Notes under the pieces: model-generated
Database searches by the model: none
Seen by the model: the letters and a program-made list of their open reading frames with translations, nothing else
What the model was told of the DNA's origin: nothing
In this document: positions 34,201 to 46,800 of the stretch, one piece after another
Numbering within the stretch: position 1 is the first letter of the stretch
How the letters are laid out: the number at the start of each line of letters is the position of its first letter
Program-made: the position numbers and the translations under genes
Assembly: GCF_001640805.2 (NCBI RefSeq)
Contig: NC_066844.1
Span: 9,230,430-9,294,429, forward strand
DNA length: 64,000 nucleotides
Source: Lates calcarifer
Lineage: Eukaryota > Chordata > Actinopteri > Centropomidae
Direction: 5' to 3'

Positions 34201-37200
34201 GCTTAGTATGCATACATACATACACTTAAGCAAGAACAATAACAGACCTGAACCACTTGCCAAGCTGTCATCATTTTGCATTTAAAAAAATACATATAGG
34301 GCCTTACCTCAAGTCCAGATCCATCTGTATCCATCTAGTCCTCATAGGAAATATAATCATTCGAATTAATTCAGTTGCACCCAGTCCTACCTACCATCTG
34401 GATGGTGTTGTCTTGTCTAACTTTTTTTTTTTTTTTTTTTCTGTCCTGGCTCTCAGCCTTCCTCCAAAGGTTGGTGGACCAAGACAACCATAAATTTGAG
34501 GAGTGGTGCAGTGAAATGGCAGACATGAGAAAACAGAGCGTAGATAAAGGCAAGGCCAAGCATGAGGAGGTGAAGGAACTGTACGAGCTTTTACCCACGA
34601 AAGACGGTCAGTAAAAACATTCTCTGATCACCCACAGTCCACAGTCTTTACAGAAATGCTTAATGGAGCTGAAGTATTTTTGTGACCTTTAGTTCAAAAC
34701 AACAAAGAAATGTAATTTAGTATAGACGGTGTGATTAAGGGGCAGTCAAAGTAATGGGGGATATTGCTTAATTTGTACAAGTAATACAAGTAGTGCTCCA
34801 CAACACTCTACTGAACGTGAAGGATTTGTGATTTTTGCAATGCAAATACTGCACCTTGATGTTGTTGAATGATAGGAACATTTTCCAATCACAGTCACTT
34901 GTGAATTGGAAATTAGTAGTGGCGTTTGATTCCATACAATTTCCATACATGCATACATGCATTTATACATGGATATGGAAGGGGCAATATACAGAGTCAG
35001 CTTAATCACAGGGTAAGCCTCAAAATCAGATGTTTTCCACCTCTTTGTGTTTGATGGCCTTCTCTGCTTTCTCTCCTCAGGTGAGCCTTATGAGTTTATC
35101 CCCCTGGACTGGCTGAAGAAGTGGCTGGATGACTCCACTGCCACAAAAGAAATCGATAACTCCCTCTTCCTGTGTTCTCACGGCAAACTGCACCCAGACA
35201 AGGTGGGAGAGTCCAAGAGGGTTTCCCGGCAAGCTGCTCAGCTCCTCTACGAGCGCTATGGTGGGGGGCCAAGACTGGATGGTAAGTCTTACAAAGGGCA
35301 TGGTCCCCTCATATTCATCCAAACTTGATTTTAAAGTCACAGCCCTACTGACAAATCTTTAACATCAGTAGTTGATGGTAGATGCACTTGTTTGCAGTTA
35401 GATGAGAAACTTTTTGCTGGAAGTACATCTCAGTCTTTAGAAATGTCTCTAATCCTAACTGCTCCTAAAACCATGTTTGTCTTCTACATTTTTACATATC
35501 ACAATTTTGTGTGTTTGTTCAGACTCCTCTCTTTGTAGGGAGTGTGTTGGCCAGCGATGCAGAGTGCTGCGGCTGAAGAACCAGCTCAATGAAGACTACA
35601 AGGAAGTCTCCAACCTGGTCAAGCGCACGCTGAGGTATATACAATCAGGATAAATGTCAGGTTAATGAATTGTGGTGTTGCGCATCAGGTCAAGCTCAGA
35701 TCAAGTTATATTGTAATGATTTCATTCTCTAGTGTTGTGGCAGCTGCCAATAGTGATTAATGATACAGCAGAGAGAAAATAGGTGTATAAATATGAAAGT
35801 ATAGGAGAAAGCCCTAAGTTCTCAAGGGGGCGATACAGAATCACACTCTAATGTAATCTTAGTTTTATTATCGCTGTGTGTGTGCGTGTGCGTGCGTGTG
35901 TGCATGCGCATTTATGTGTGTCTCTCAGTGGTGAGGGGTACTGGGTGGGCAAAGCATCTCTGCGTAGCTGGAGACAGTTGGCTTTGGAACAGTTGGAGGA
36001 GGATGAACATGAAACCAAACACAGCAATGGCCAGACCAATGGACAGGGACCACACATCAACAACAGCAAAGGTAGAAGGAATGGGTGTGACGAGACCAAA
36101 AAAATACAAAAATGAACCAGTAATTGTGGCATATGCAATGGTTTGGGCCCCTATAGCGTTCATTAAGTGTTTGTCTGTCATATTGCTAAGAACATTGAGA
36201 CACTGGATGATTCACATTATGCCCCACTGAATAATTCTGTTTGGAGTTCTTCTTGTATTTTAGTATTACATTTAACAAAGCACTCCTGAGTGGTAACATT
36301 CTTGGTGAATTGTTTGATTGTAGAGTTCGGCCCAGACCTCTCGGAGGGCAACGAGGACGAGATGAAGACTTTCAATGAAGACATTGTCTGCAGTCATGGT
36401 ACCTTCCCCTCAGCAGCCTCTACAGCCATCAACAATCAGACCTTTTACAATGACATTGTAAAATTGTTAAACAAAATAATATTTACTGGTACCCTCTATA
36501 GTAACTATGGGTTCTGTTACACATCCACAGTTAAATTTTTGGCTCTTAAATGTGTATATTTGTTCCTGCTTTAGGGGGTCTGAGTATTCTGGAGACTGAA
36601 CGGAAGCTGGTATCCTCTGAAGTTTGGACCAAGCTGAGGGCATATTTCCCCAAAGCTCCAGAATTCAACCAAAACCAAGAGTCCTGTCAGCAGTGCCTGG
36701 TGAGTAGACATTGACAAACCATCAAGCGGCATGCTAAACTGACCCCTCACTTGCATCTTTCATTTTTAATTCTCTCTTGTTTTTTGTTTTAACCCCTATA
36801 TTTCTAAAAAAATCTCCTCAAAGTTTACATTAAAATTGTATATACTGCTGCCCCTGTTGTAGGTGCGTCTGCTGTAGCTAATTTACAGCTCAGATTTGGT
36901 TTTCACCACTTCATAGTACTATTGCAACAGTTAACTAGAGTGATTGTATTAACATTCTTTGGTTCACTTGCACTATCAATGGGAAAGTGTGCCTTGTCTA
37001 ATGACTGTGATTAGTGGATATGGCTTTGTTTGGGGTGTGTTATTGAGAAGGACATCACCAAGAGTTTTTTAACCTGCTTGAGCAATCTCTACCATTTGAT
37101 GGAGAAAACAAGCTGACCAATCACAGTTCTTGTGCTATCTCAATCACCCAATGTGTAGTTACATTTTTGAGGAGATTAGCTACAACAGCTATTTAGGCTC

Positions 37201-40200
37201 TGCTGCTCCACTTTAACTCCTTAACTTAAAAGAATAAATCAACCCAAGTAGTTATACAGCAAAAAGTCCACAGGTAGAGCTGTTGGAAATAAAGTGAATA
37301 ATTGTGGAATTATCCTTCTTGTGTGTCCAGACGTTAGAGCAGGAGGAAAAGGACAATGAGGCAGTCAGTAAGATGATGGCCCTGGACCAGAAGAACCAGT
37401 TGCTCAACCTCTTCCATGAAAAGAATCGACCAACACTCACCAAGTGGCCTCAGGTAGACACGAAGCCAAGCACCAAACTGTCATCTCCCTGAGTCATATA
37501 CTGTCCTCACAGAAATAACTTCATTAGAAGTGGGAAAATTGTCATTCTGCAGCTGCAAAGTGAAAGTGAGGGGGTGGGGTGGGGTTGTATTATACAACAT
37601 AGTGTCATGACAGTAAGTCTTTTCTGGTTTATCTCTCTAGGGCACAGACATTCTTTACATAGTCCCCCTGTTTTTTGTGGATGAGTGGAGAAAATTCATC
37701 AGGTATGTTTGTTTCAACAGAGAAATGAACGAAATGATGTTACTGTGTTTGTTGTCACTTTGTGAAAATGAACTTTGACCATAGGCAGCCTTAATAAAAG
37801 GAATTTTCCATGAATATCAGATGACTAAAATTGATTGTAATTTATCAAGTTGGCATTGCTGTTGACCCTTTGAATTTCTGAGATTTTGCAGCCCCTAATC
37901 ATGTTGAATATGATTGCTGGTGAAATTGCATGTCAGTGCATCAAATGTTTTTTTTTCTCCCATCTGTGTGGTTTCTAGGCGACCCACAAAATCCTCTCCA
38001 GTGTCTAATGTGGGCAACACTCTGCTGCTCTGCCCCCACGGAGGTTTCATGTTCACCTACGACTCCCTTATCAATGGAGATGCACAACAGTGAGTTCTGC
38101 TTATTTAAATGTGCCATGTGGAGTTATAACCAAATAAAAGTTATGTTTACAAGACAAGTTATGTCAGTGTCGCCCACTTCCTCAAAACATTTTCAAAGCC
38201 AGTTTTGAACAACCAGGCTAACTCAGCTATTGTGAGAATTTAGCAAAGGTCAAGTCAGATCTGACTGAAAAAAGACCTTTAGCTTGTATTTTAGCTGGAC
38301 AGGTTAAAGTAATTTAAAAAAAATATATGAAGATTTGACCTGAAGTAGCACTGGTTGGACACTGCTGTGGTCTCATGTTGTGCTGTTTGTCCTGCACAGT
38401 ATAGCTCTGCTCTGGCCTAACGAATGGGAGGTGATCAGCAGACTCTTCATTGTGGACCAGCCAATCTCCATCCACTGCTTCAAACAAACTACACCAAGTG
38501 GTCTAACCACAGAATACACCACTCAACCTGGTAAGACTGCAAAGTTATCAAAAATGGTTCACCTCAAATGTTTACGGCTCAATTTTACAATGTTTATTGC
38601 AATGCCCTTTTTTCATGTATTTAAAAGTAATAATATAATGTGGCTTTAAAATGGTTGTATTGTCTTCCCTGGAGGGAAGCAGCTGTAATGACCTTTGATT
38701 TACAGTTTCTGTAAAGGATTCCAATATTGACTCTATGTCTAAATGTCTTGGATAATTGAAAGTGAATTATGCAGGTGGAATTGTTTACTTTTTAAAGTCA
38801 CTTTGTAACACTACACAGTTTGAAACTCCACAAATATTGAGTAGAGTGTTGCATTGACTTATTTTTGCTTCTTAATATTCCTGATTTACTTGATGTGGGT
38901 GTGTGTTTATGTGTTCAGATCTGTGTTGGGAGTGCAGAGAGAGCTTCCTTTTCCAGCAGCAGAGAGACCTCAGAGAGTACACCCAGGCAACCATCTACAT
39001 CCGCAAAGTCATCGAAGACAAGAGGGTATGACAAACAGGACTTTTTAGGTCATTCAGACAACATTTTCCATTGTTGGTGCAGTCATTAATGTTGTGTGTG
39101 CATTGTCCTATGCATAAAGATGATAAAGGAAGCAGCACCAGAGATGAATGCCAGCAGCTCTGAAGCAGAGGAGGAGAAAGAAGAACATCCAAAGGTTGAT
39201 GGAGAGAAAGACCCAGACTTCAGCCAGGTAGGTTCACCATGCTACAGCAGTAGACTAAAGACTGGCTTCAAAAAGTTTGTGGTAAAAGGACAGTTTGAAA
39301 AAACTGTTTAAGTTATCATGTTTATTTTTGCGTTGCAACATGCATTTAAGGGTTCATGTTAGAACATGTTATGACACGTAAGTATGAGAACATACAGGTG
39401 CATTGAGATAAAAATCACTCCATATGATTTTTAGCTATGTCACAAACTTTTTGAAGCCCCCTTGTACAACACACATCCACTGACTGCTACCAGCAGTTAT
39501 ACCAGGACCACTAGAATGAGCCACCATAACAGCAGTTAAAGCAGCCAAATACTCCTTGTGTCAAGAAAAGCAAAACTAGACACTCAACACCCTTTATCAG
39601 CCCTGGTAACTAATAATCATATCACTTTGTTTCAGTCACAAGATGGTGCAAAGCGGCTAAAGCTGTGTGAAGGCAGTGCAGCAACAGCAGCTGCTGCTCC
39701 TGTGACCAACGTGACCAAACTAGGTGGAATCAGGAGAAGCACCCGGCACAGGAAACTCAGAGGAGAGAAAGCACTCATTGTTTCAGCTAATCAAACACTT
39801 AAAGAGCTGAAAATACAGGTGAGGGCTCTATATGACTGGATAAAGTGTTGCACATAATAAGTCATTTGTATACGTAAAACAAACTTTACTGTGGTTTTGA
39901 CCTTGTAGATTATGCATGCCTTCTCCGTGGCTCCGTTTGACCAGAATCTCTCCATTGATGGAAAAAGTCTGACAGATGACTCAGCCACTCTGGGTAGTCT
40001 GGGCGTCATTCCAGAGAGCATTATCTGTCTAAAGGTACATCCTACCATTTCCTGGTGGCCAGAGCTCAGCTTTTCATGAAATTATCTTGATGGTAATTAC
40101 AGATATTTACCTTTAATTAAAAACATTGATTCCATTGTTTCCTCACAGGCTGATGAGCCAATAGCAGATTATGCTGCAATGGATGATGTCTATCAGGGTA

Positions 40201-40916
40201 AGTGGCATTATTTTCACCCCCACTATAGTTGTTACATTTACTTTGATTTAAAAAAACAAAACAAATTATGACTGTGCTGTCCTTATATATCCTTCCTTCA
40301 CAGTGAGAATGCCTGAAGAGGGATTTAAAGGTGAGCATACTTTTTCATTTGTTTTTGAAAATAATTTTCTTTTCTTTTTGGAAGTTAATATCTCCTGATT
40401 GTCTACATTAATGGTCTGCATTAAAGCTGAGAGGGACAACGCTGATAATCAGTCTCACTACACTTCATTGTTGTATTTAAATTGCTGGATCCAGACTTCA
40501 GAGTGACACAGAATACAGGAAACTGATGGTCACTACATCTTAAGTGTAGAATTGTTTCATGCATCTCACAGCGTAGTAAATTTTCCAATGCACTCTTGAA
40601 TTTATTGTTGTGAAGGTATGAATTTTACCCTATTTTTAAGGCTTGGTAATGAAGATTAATACATTTTGAGTTCTGACTGAACTGTGTCTATATAGCACAG
40701 TTTGACAGCTGTTACACACTGAAAGTTGACAAAACGCTTGATCAGACTTATCTTGTTAATCAGATTTTTTCATTATTAAAATATTACATTTTATTAATTT
40801 TATAGTATATGTGTTGTTTGTGTTTTGTTTTGTTTTTTGGTGGAAAATGTGTTTTAGTTCTGATTCAGTCTAATCATTTGTGTTACTCTACAGGCACTGG
40901 GCTTCTCGGGCACTGA
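28216..40916 (+). CDS. usp48: Ubiquitin carboxyl-terminal hydrolase 48
   Basis: A cysteine protease that removes ubiquitin, mostly nuclear in known orthologues. Exons: 28216-28349, 28823-28943, 29120-29261, 29689-29816, 30122-30246, 31254-31362, 32110-32243, 32474-32559, 32877-33056, 33374-33511, 34457-34606, 35081-35281, 35523-35634, 35929-36071, 36324-36398, 36575-36699, 37331-37453, 37641-37702, 37979-38089, 38400-38530, 38919-39025, 39120-39227, 39636-39818, 39909-40034, 40149-40197, 40304-40330, 40894-40916. The total is 3153 bases, 1050 codons plus TGA, every phase joining (human about 1035). The catalytic Cys box is GATCYVNTF (Cys 98). Paired zinc cysteines are CNQC and CENC. The His box is [11 protein letters not shown] (His 349). 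DUSP-type repeats fill about 460-830, with [10 protein letters not shown] and CPHGG motifs. An acidic linker and a ubiquitin-like fold ([16 protein letters not shown]) precede the C-terminal GTGLLGH. ATG at 28216 is chosen because it starts the conserved [16 protein letters not shown]. Confidence 0.98.
33600..34195 (+). mobile_element. Internally deleted Tc1-like transposon in usp48 intron
   Basis: 33680-34000 still reads, with stops and shifts, like the DNA-binding half of a Tc1-like transposase ([19 protein letters not shown], then LKVPKSTVA and [10 protein letters not shown]). The right end carries TTTGTCATTATGGG and GGGGTCTGAATACTTTCTGAAGC, the usual end of this family. The catalytic DDE part is absent. 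A perfect 16-base inverted repeat (34056-34071 and 34078-34093, six-base loop) marks where the two subterminal ends were brought together. Confidence 0.82.
35874..35926. repeat. TG-rich microsatellite at a usp48 splice acceptor
   Basis: An imperfect (TG)n with GC steps runs up to TCTCTCAG, the acceptor of exon 35929-36071. A short pyrimidine tract remains here, unlike in the camk1g case. Confidence 0.85.
39264..39458. mobile_element. MITE-like element in usp48 intron
   Basis: GGCTTCAAAAAGTTTGTG at 39264-39281 is repeated perfectly in inverted orientation at 39441-39458, giving a 195-base unit with 18-base terminal inverted repeats and no coding capacity. The termini resemble mariner-type ends, but the family is not certain. 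It lies between exons 39120-39227 and 39636-39818. Confidence 0.7.
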
Positions 40917-41060
40917 GGAAAGCTGCAGCTATGCTTGAATTGGACAGATGACAGATGGAAATTTAAAAACAAAAAGCTTGAATTTGTCAAGTGTCCATAT
41001 ATAAATAAGTGCTTTAATTTTTTTTTTTTTTTTTTTTTACACTTTAAGTAGGCTTTCATT

Positions 41061-41066
41061 AATAAA
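41061..41066 (+). terminator. usp48: Poly(A) signal of usp48
   Basis: AATAAA 145 bases after the stop codon, preceded by a poly-T run (41018-41038). A second AATAAA at 41628-41633 could give a longer 3'UTR. Confidence 0.7.
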
Positions 41067-41639
41067 ACTGTGACTATGTTGCAAAACCGGTGTTTTTCTC
41101 TACATAAGGTTAGCTGGCCTTTGATATTTAAAGTTCCTAATCATTCTGAAGGACTCTGTGGTAGTGCTTCTGCCTGACTAATAGAAACCTGTTGAGGAAA
41201 ATAAGTTGATCTATTGTATTCTGAGGCTTGTCTTCAGTTAAATTCTACTGTTACTTATGAAAATGGGCTATGTTTTTGACTATTTTAAATTATGGCAGAA
41301 GGAAAATTAAAGAAAATGTTCTCTCTTTCCATTATGTGGAAGCTTGTGTTCTCACTGCACAGTTTTTCAGGTTTGTCAAAAGAATGCACGAGTAACTGTT
41401 AAGTATTACAAATATAACTGCTCTTTAATGTTAGAACATTTATTACCTCTACAGCAAATCTATATCCATAATACTCCATGTGGCATTTAGAGATACATAG
41501 CTACACGGTATGTATAGAGGCTGATTTCTGCAGTTGTTTCAGCAGTGCAAACCTTGTGAGCTGGAAGTGAGAAACAGAATGCAAGCAGTGTAATGTCCTG
41601 TTCTTTTCACAGTTATTTCTTATGGACAATAAAGTTATT

Positions 41640-42950
41640 TTCAAAACACTCTGTCCTAACATACTTGTACTTTAGCAGATTCAGCAAATTCCTAATTGAA
41701 ATGTGGTATTGGTTACATTGTTTATTGGAATAACTGAATAACTGGAGTAATTGAAATTAGGATTCTTTCTGTCTTTCAGACTGAAAGCCAATACCTTATG
41801 CAACATCAACATCTACTGAAAATTGGTTTGCTTTTTCAAGTGTGGTCACAAAGTAGTCATTGTGACAGCAGGCTATTTATTCAGTTGCTGAAACTACTTT
41901 CAGTGTTTTAAGTTGTCTGGATAAAGGACTGAAAAGGTTGGTGGTTTTGAAAGAATCAAACCAAGAACAACTCATCATCTTCAAGCAACAGGGAAAGCCA
42001 CAGCTGTTTTCCATTTGAGATTGAGATTCACTCAAACCACCTAGTAGCATCTGCTGTCACCAAGATATGTATTGTAGATACAGTAATACAGTGCTGTCGG
42101 GTTTAAAAATCAAAAATGTAATAACTAAGAGCAGCCTACAACATGAATAAGTTCTTCCTTAATTTTGTTCATTTGCAAGGCTTGAGTTAAATACAAATTT
42201 TAATGTCTTGTTTAAGTTTATATTATGATCACAGAACTCATATTCAAAGATTTGGGGCATTTATTATACACAGTGGGGATGTGACAGAAAATTATGGAGA
42301 GAGAGGGGGATGCAGCTAAAGTCCGCAGCTAGGCTCAAACTGATCTTAACCTTAAAGCCATAGTGGTGCTCCATCATACTCATCCATTTCATTTGTTTAC
42401 TTGAAAATGACAAGATACTTACAACTGACATAAGGGTAGAGGTGGTGGCGTTTGCTGTGCTATTGTGATTATGAAAAAACATTGTCTATAAACTCATCTT
42501 TGGTTAGTTTCTTTTTTGTCATAAGACAAACTACACAGAACACCTTTGACCTTCAGTATGACAACATCTGTGTTCATTCTGTGCCTGTTTTCAATGTGAA
42601 GCACTTGGTCCATGTAATTTCCTTATTCTGAATTTTTTGTGTAGTAATTATTTATTGAGCTGCATTTCTTGAATGAGATGTGTTATAGAAGTAAAGTTTA
42701 TTATTTTAATTACATCTATTTTTAATGTAACTGGAGACTTTTGATTACGACGAATAACTGACGTTAGCTGCTGTAGCTCACTTCGTTCACTTTCCTGGTT
42801 GTGGAAGGAGCTCTGTACCTGAACCCAGATGTCTGCCCCCATTGGTCGGATAAAGTGAATCAAGCTGGCGTAATTTTCTCTTATGTACCCGAGGTTAATT
42901 TATGAGAAAGTTTCACTGGTCAAATTACATTAAGACAGACAGAGGAGGAA
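41640..42950. other. Intergenic stretch between usp48 and zbtb40
   Basis: No exon, RNA gene or recognisable repeat was seen on either strand. Sequence becomes richer in CpG from about 42740 towards the zbtb40 promoter. Confidence 0.6.
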
Positions 42951-42959
42951 AGTCCTTGA

Positions 42960-43117
42960 AATAGGACGATGGCGGACCGTTCCTCAACCGGAACTGTACC
43001 CATTTAGGCGTCGTACCGCCTCTCGCCATTTTCAAAACGGCTAAGCTTTATTGCGCACACAAGATTTGTTCAGCAAAGAAGTTTAAATAAAGAGACGGAG
43101 CGTTTGAATTACTCAAG
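42960..43117 (+). promoter_or_regulatory. zbtb40: zbtb40 promoter region and non-coding first exon
   Basis: A donor CTCAAG|GTAATG ends a probable first exon at 43117. Nearby are CGATGGCGGA (about 42967) and CGCCATTTTC (43025), two oppositely oriented motifs of the YY1 type. If transcription starts upstream of 42969, the transcript carries a 12-codon upstream reading frame (ATG 42969 to TAG 43007). The exact start is not visible. Confidence 0.6.
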
Positions 43118-43815
43118 GTAATGACATCCACTGACTGGAGGCTGCATGTCGGATGGCCGTTAGGGGGTTTATTCAGAGTTTTACTGCTCTTGCATCTTAA
43201 TGAGTGTCAACGACTTAACATTAGTTATCATCTCTTCATGGCATTAGCATGCGTTGCTAAAGCTAGTGATGGATAGCCTTCTAAAGCCGGTTAGCTTGTG
43301 TATCATCTTGTAAATAATGACTCAACAGTCAGTGAACATCAGACTCCTAAAGCTGTACGTTAACCGTAGTAAACAGTCGGCAGCTGTTAAGATGTGGACC
43401 ACTAACTTTGTAATATTTCGAAGATACAGCAACTTAGAAAATAGTATCTGACATGACACATTTTCGTCCACATTCCATTCAAACAACAACAACAACAAAA
43501 CACAATAATAAAAAAAAAAACATAAACATATAACCCAACGTCCACATTTCAAAAGTACAGTTCCAACGTAAGCACTTATTTGTTTCCTACCTTAGCAGTA
43601 ACCATTCTAAACCAATTCAGAACACTTAACTTTCTCATAAATGCAGTGTGTGCTGTTCTGTGCAGAGTCTGTGACATATCAGCATCCAAATTATGATATA
43701 CTCAATATTCTGACTACGGTCATTAATGTACATGTTTGCTGATTACTGAAGTTTCCACACCCGAGTTTGACATTATGTTCTTTCTATAAAGGAAAGAGCA
43801 GAACACTCAGTCAAA

Positions 43816-46800
43816 ATGATGGAGCTACCCAACTACAGCAGCCAGCTGATGCAGCAACTGTGGGCCCTAAGGAAGGAAGGCAGCTTCTGTGACTGTACTA
43901 TCCTGGTGGGAGATAGCCCTCACCGTGCACATAAACTGGTGCTGGCTGCCTCCAGCATGCTCTTCAGGTACTGTTTGAAAGATGATGTGTAGAATTTAGT
44001 TTGCAGGTGATTCACTAAAGTGAAATATTTGTTGGGTTGGAACTCAGGTCTTATGTCATTCAATTACAAGTCTAAGCACAGCGTCAAGCTAGTGGAGGTG
44101 AGTCTCAATGACAACTGTCAGATGTGATTAAAAAGCTAATACAGTGAGTTGACCTCAAGTTAGTTCAGAAGTACTTAGTTTAGTACCAATCTCTCAGGTG
44201 ACTGGGTGTTGACCGGACTTGTGGATTTGAATGTCTCTCTTAATGTCATGCATGCCAGAGTTTTATTGTACGCATGTAAATGTTTCTTTTAACTTTTATA
44301 ACTTAGTCTGCTAAGCCTGGTTAGATGTGTTACACAGTAATGAAAGTGGCATTGATCATCTTCTCATCTAATGATCAGAAAATCATTTTTACAAATCATG
44401 AGAATATTTCCATCATTTGACCTTCTATATACAGGTATTTGATATAAAGAGCAGATATCAAAAATGTCTTGTTAGCTATCCAGCCCTTTGCCTTTGTACT
44501 TGAGCTATAAAATCCAGACTTAAAACACAATATTTATAAGTTTAAAGTAGCATTTCATTGCTCTTTGTAGCTGTAGTGTTTTAATACACTGGGAAACATC
44601 TTTTGTTAATTGGAATCTGAACAGAAATACATTTGTCTTCATCTCCGTCAGGTCTCTCCTGGACGGTTCTGACACCATCTCCATCGACACGGCCGTGGTT
44701 TCCTCTCAGGAGTTTGGCTGTCTGCTGGACATGGTGTACACTGGGAAGCTGCCCCTGGGCAAACACAACGTCAGTCGCATCGTCGCTGCTGCAGACAATC
44801 TGCAGATGTTCGACGTGGCTGTTGGCTTTAAAAACGTCCTCACCAGCCTTGTGAACCAGCAGCCCCAGGCCCCAGTACCTTCTACACAGACGTCAAACCT
44901 CAGCGAGATCCACAAAGCCCAGAGCTTGAATCCTGAAGGTTCAGCCTCATCCAACAGGGACCACTCTACTTTAGACAAGACAGAGATAAAAGCCGAGCTA
45001 AAGAAGGAAGACCATCAGGGTGACAATAACGACACAGGGGAACCGCCATGTAAAAGAGCCTGTGTGGAGCTCTCAGAGCCCCCAGGTCAGTATCAGCTGT
45101 GTCAAAGTCATGCTTTGGGAAAATTTACAAATGTGTTGAAGGCATAAATACATTACCAAAGTAGCAACCCTACAGTAAACACTAGAACAAGAATGTATTA
45201 TTGTCCTGATGCTCACTAACTACACTGTATAACTGGACTCCATGTTTTTATATTTGTGCACACAGGGCCTGAAGAAGCCAAATCCTCAGGGGGTGTAGAG
45301 GAAGAAAACAACACCACGGCAGTCAAGTTATCCAGTGAAAGTGCCACTGATATTCTGGAACATTCCTTTCAGCTCGTGGAGCTCCTCACCAACATATCCT
45401 CTGTCCTGGAGCTGCTGAGCCAGGCAGCACAGAGCAGCCTGGATGAACAGGAGAGACAGGTAGAACAGGTCACCCCAGTCCTAGAGAAGTTTTTCTTATG
45501 ACTAACAGTGTTTATTTCCTTTATTTTAAAATGTTTTTTTTTTGTCTTTTTGCACAAATATAGTAATATCACACTAGCCTCTACACGCATATACATATAC
45601 ACACATGTACAGACCAGATGTAATAACAATAATTATATGAAATAGAATAGAATAAATATTATAGCACATGTTTATGTATGATCTACTGAACATGCACACA
45701 CATATATAAATGTATATGTATACGGGATGGTGGTGCGGTGGTTAGCACTGTTGCCTCACAGCTAAAAGATTCCGGATTTCCCTGTGTGGAGTCTGCATAT
45801 TCTCCCTGTGTGGGTTCTCTCCGGGTACTCGTAGGTGTGTGTATGTTGGCCTTGCGATGGACTGGCAATCCGTACAGGGTGTACCCTGCCTCTTGCCTAA
45901 TGTCAGTCACGACCCTTAACAAATAAGCAGTATAGATAATGGGGGTGTTATGTGTGCCTTCCTCAAGCTCGGATCCTCTACCAGAGGCTTGGGAGTTTGA
46001 GGGTTCTGTACAGTATCCTAGCTGTTCCTAGGTCTGCACTCTTCTGAACAGAGACCTCAGATAGCATATCTGGAATCTGCCAGAGCCACTCTCCGAGTTT
46101 GGGGGTCACAGTCTCTAATGCTTCTGTTACCATGGCAACCACTTTAACCATACACATCTGTTCCAGTTGCTCTTTCAGCCCCCGGTACTTCTCGATTCTT
46201 CTCATGCTCCTTCTGTCTGATGTTACTGTCAGCTGAGATTGCCACATCTATCACTACTGCCCTCTTCTGCTCCTTGTCAACCACCACTGTGTCTGGTTGG
46301 TCAGCCACCAGTTCAGTGGCATCTGATAAAATACATTAAAGTTAGTTATTATTATTATTATTATTATTTATTTTTCTCATGATATTGTACAGAGATTTAA
46401 CATAAATCATGGTTTCAGAAATATTAGAAAAAATGACTCAAATTACATAAAAGGCTGTTCCAAATGATACTAAAATAAAGTATAAAGTATATTTATCATC
46501 AATTCAATATAAAAGCACAAAAATACCCAATTTAGAACATATATTTATCATTGAAAACACTCTGCAGTGGTCGCACCACATGCTTTTTGGTTGCACCACA
46601 TGAGTGAACATGGAAGAGGTGTTTGTGTTATCAGCAAATAAAAAATTAAAACAGAGCAGATCTGAAAACAGGGAGACTTCTTACTAGAATATGATGAAAT
46701 ATTCTTGTAAAAGATGTAAATTTAGAAATAAAAGTCTGTCTCTAATCAAAGCCTTTTTTTGGATTAAGGCCTGGTTCTCCCTGTAGTTGAGGTAAATAAA

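Noticed and set aside
36811..37177. 12-base inverted repeat (AATCTCCTCAAA and complement) bounding 367 bases in a usp48 intron
   Set aside because: The repeats are short, flanking similarity is weak and no target duplication is evident; chance or an old decayed element cannot be told apart.
42969..43007. Short frame MADRSSTGTVPI as a coding start of zbtb40
   Set aside because: It stops after 12 codons and is out of context. The BTB domain begins at the ATG in the next exon, which matches the family start.
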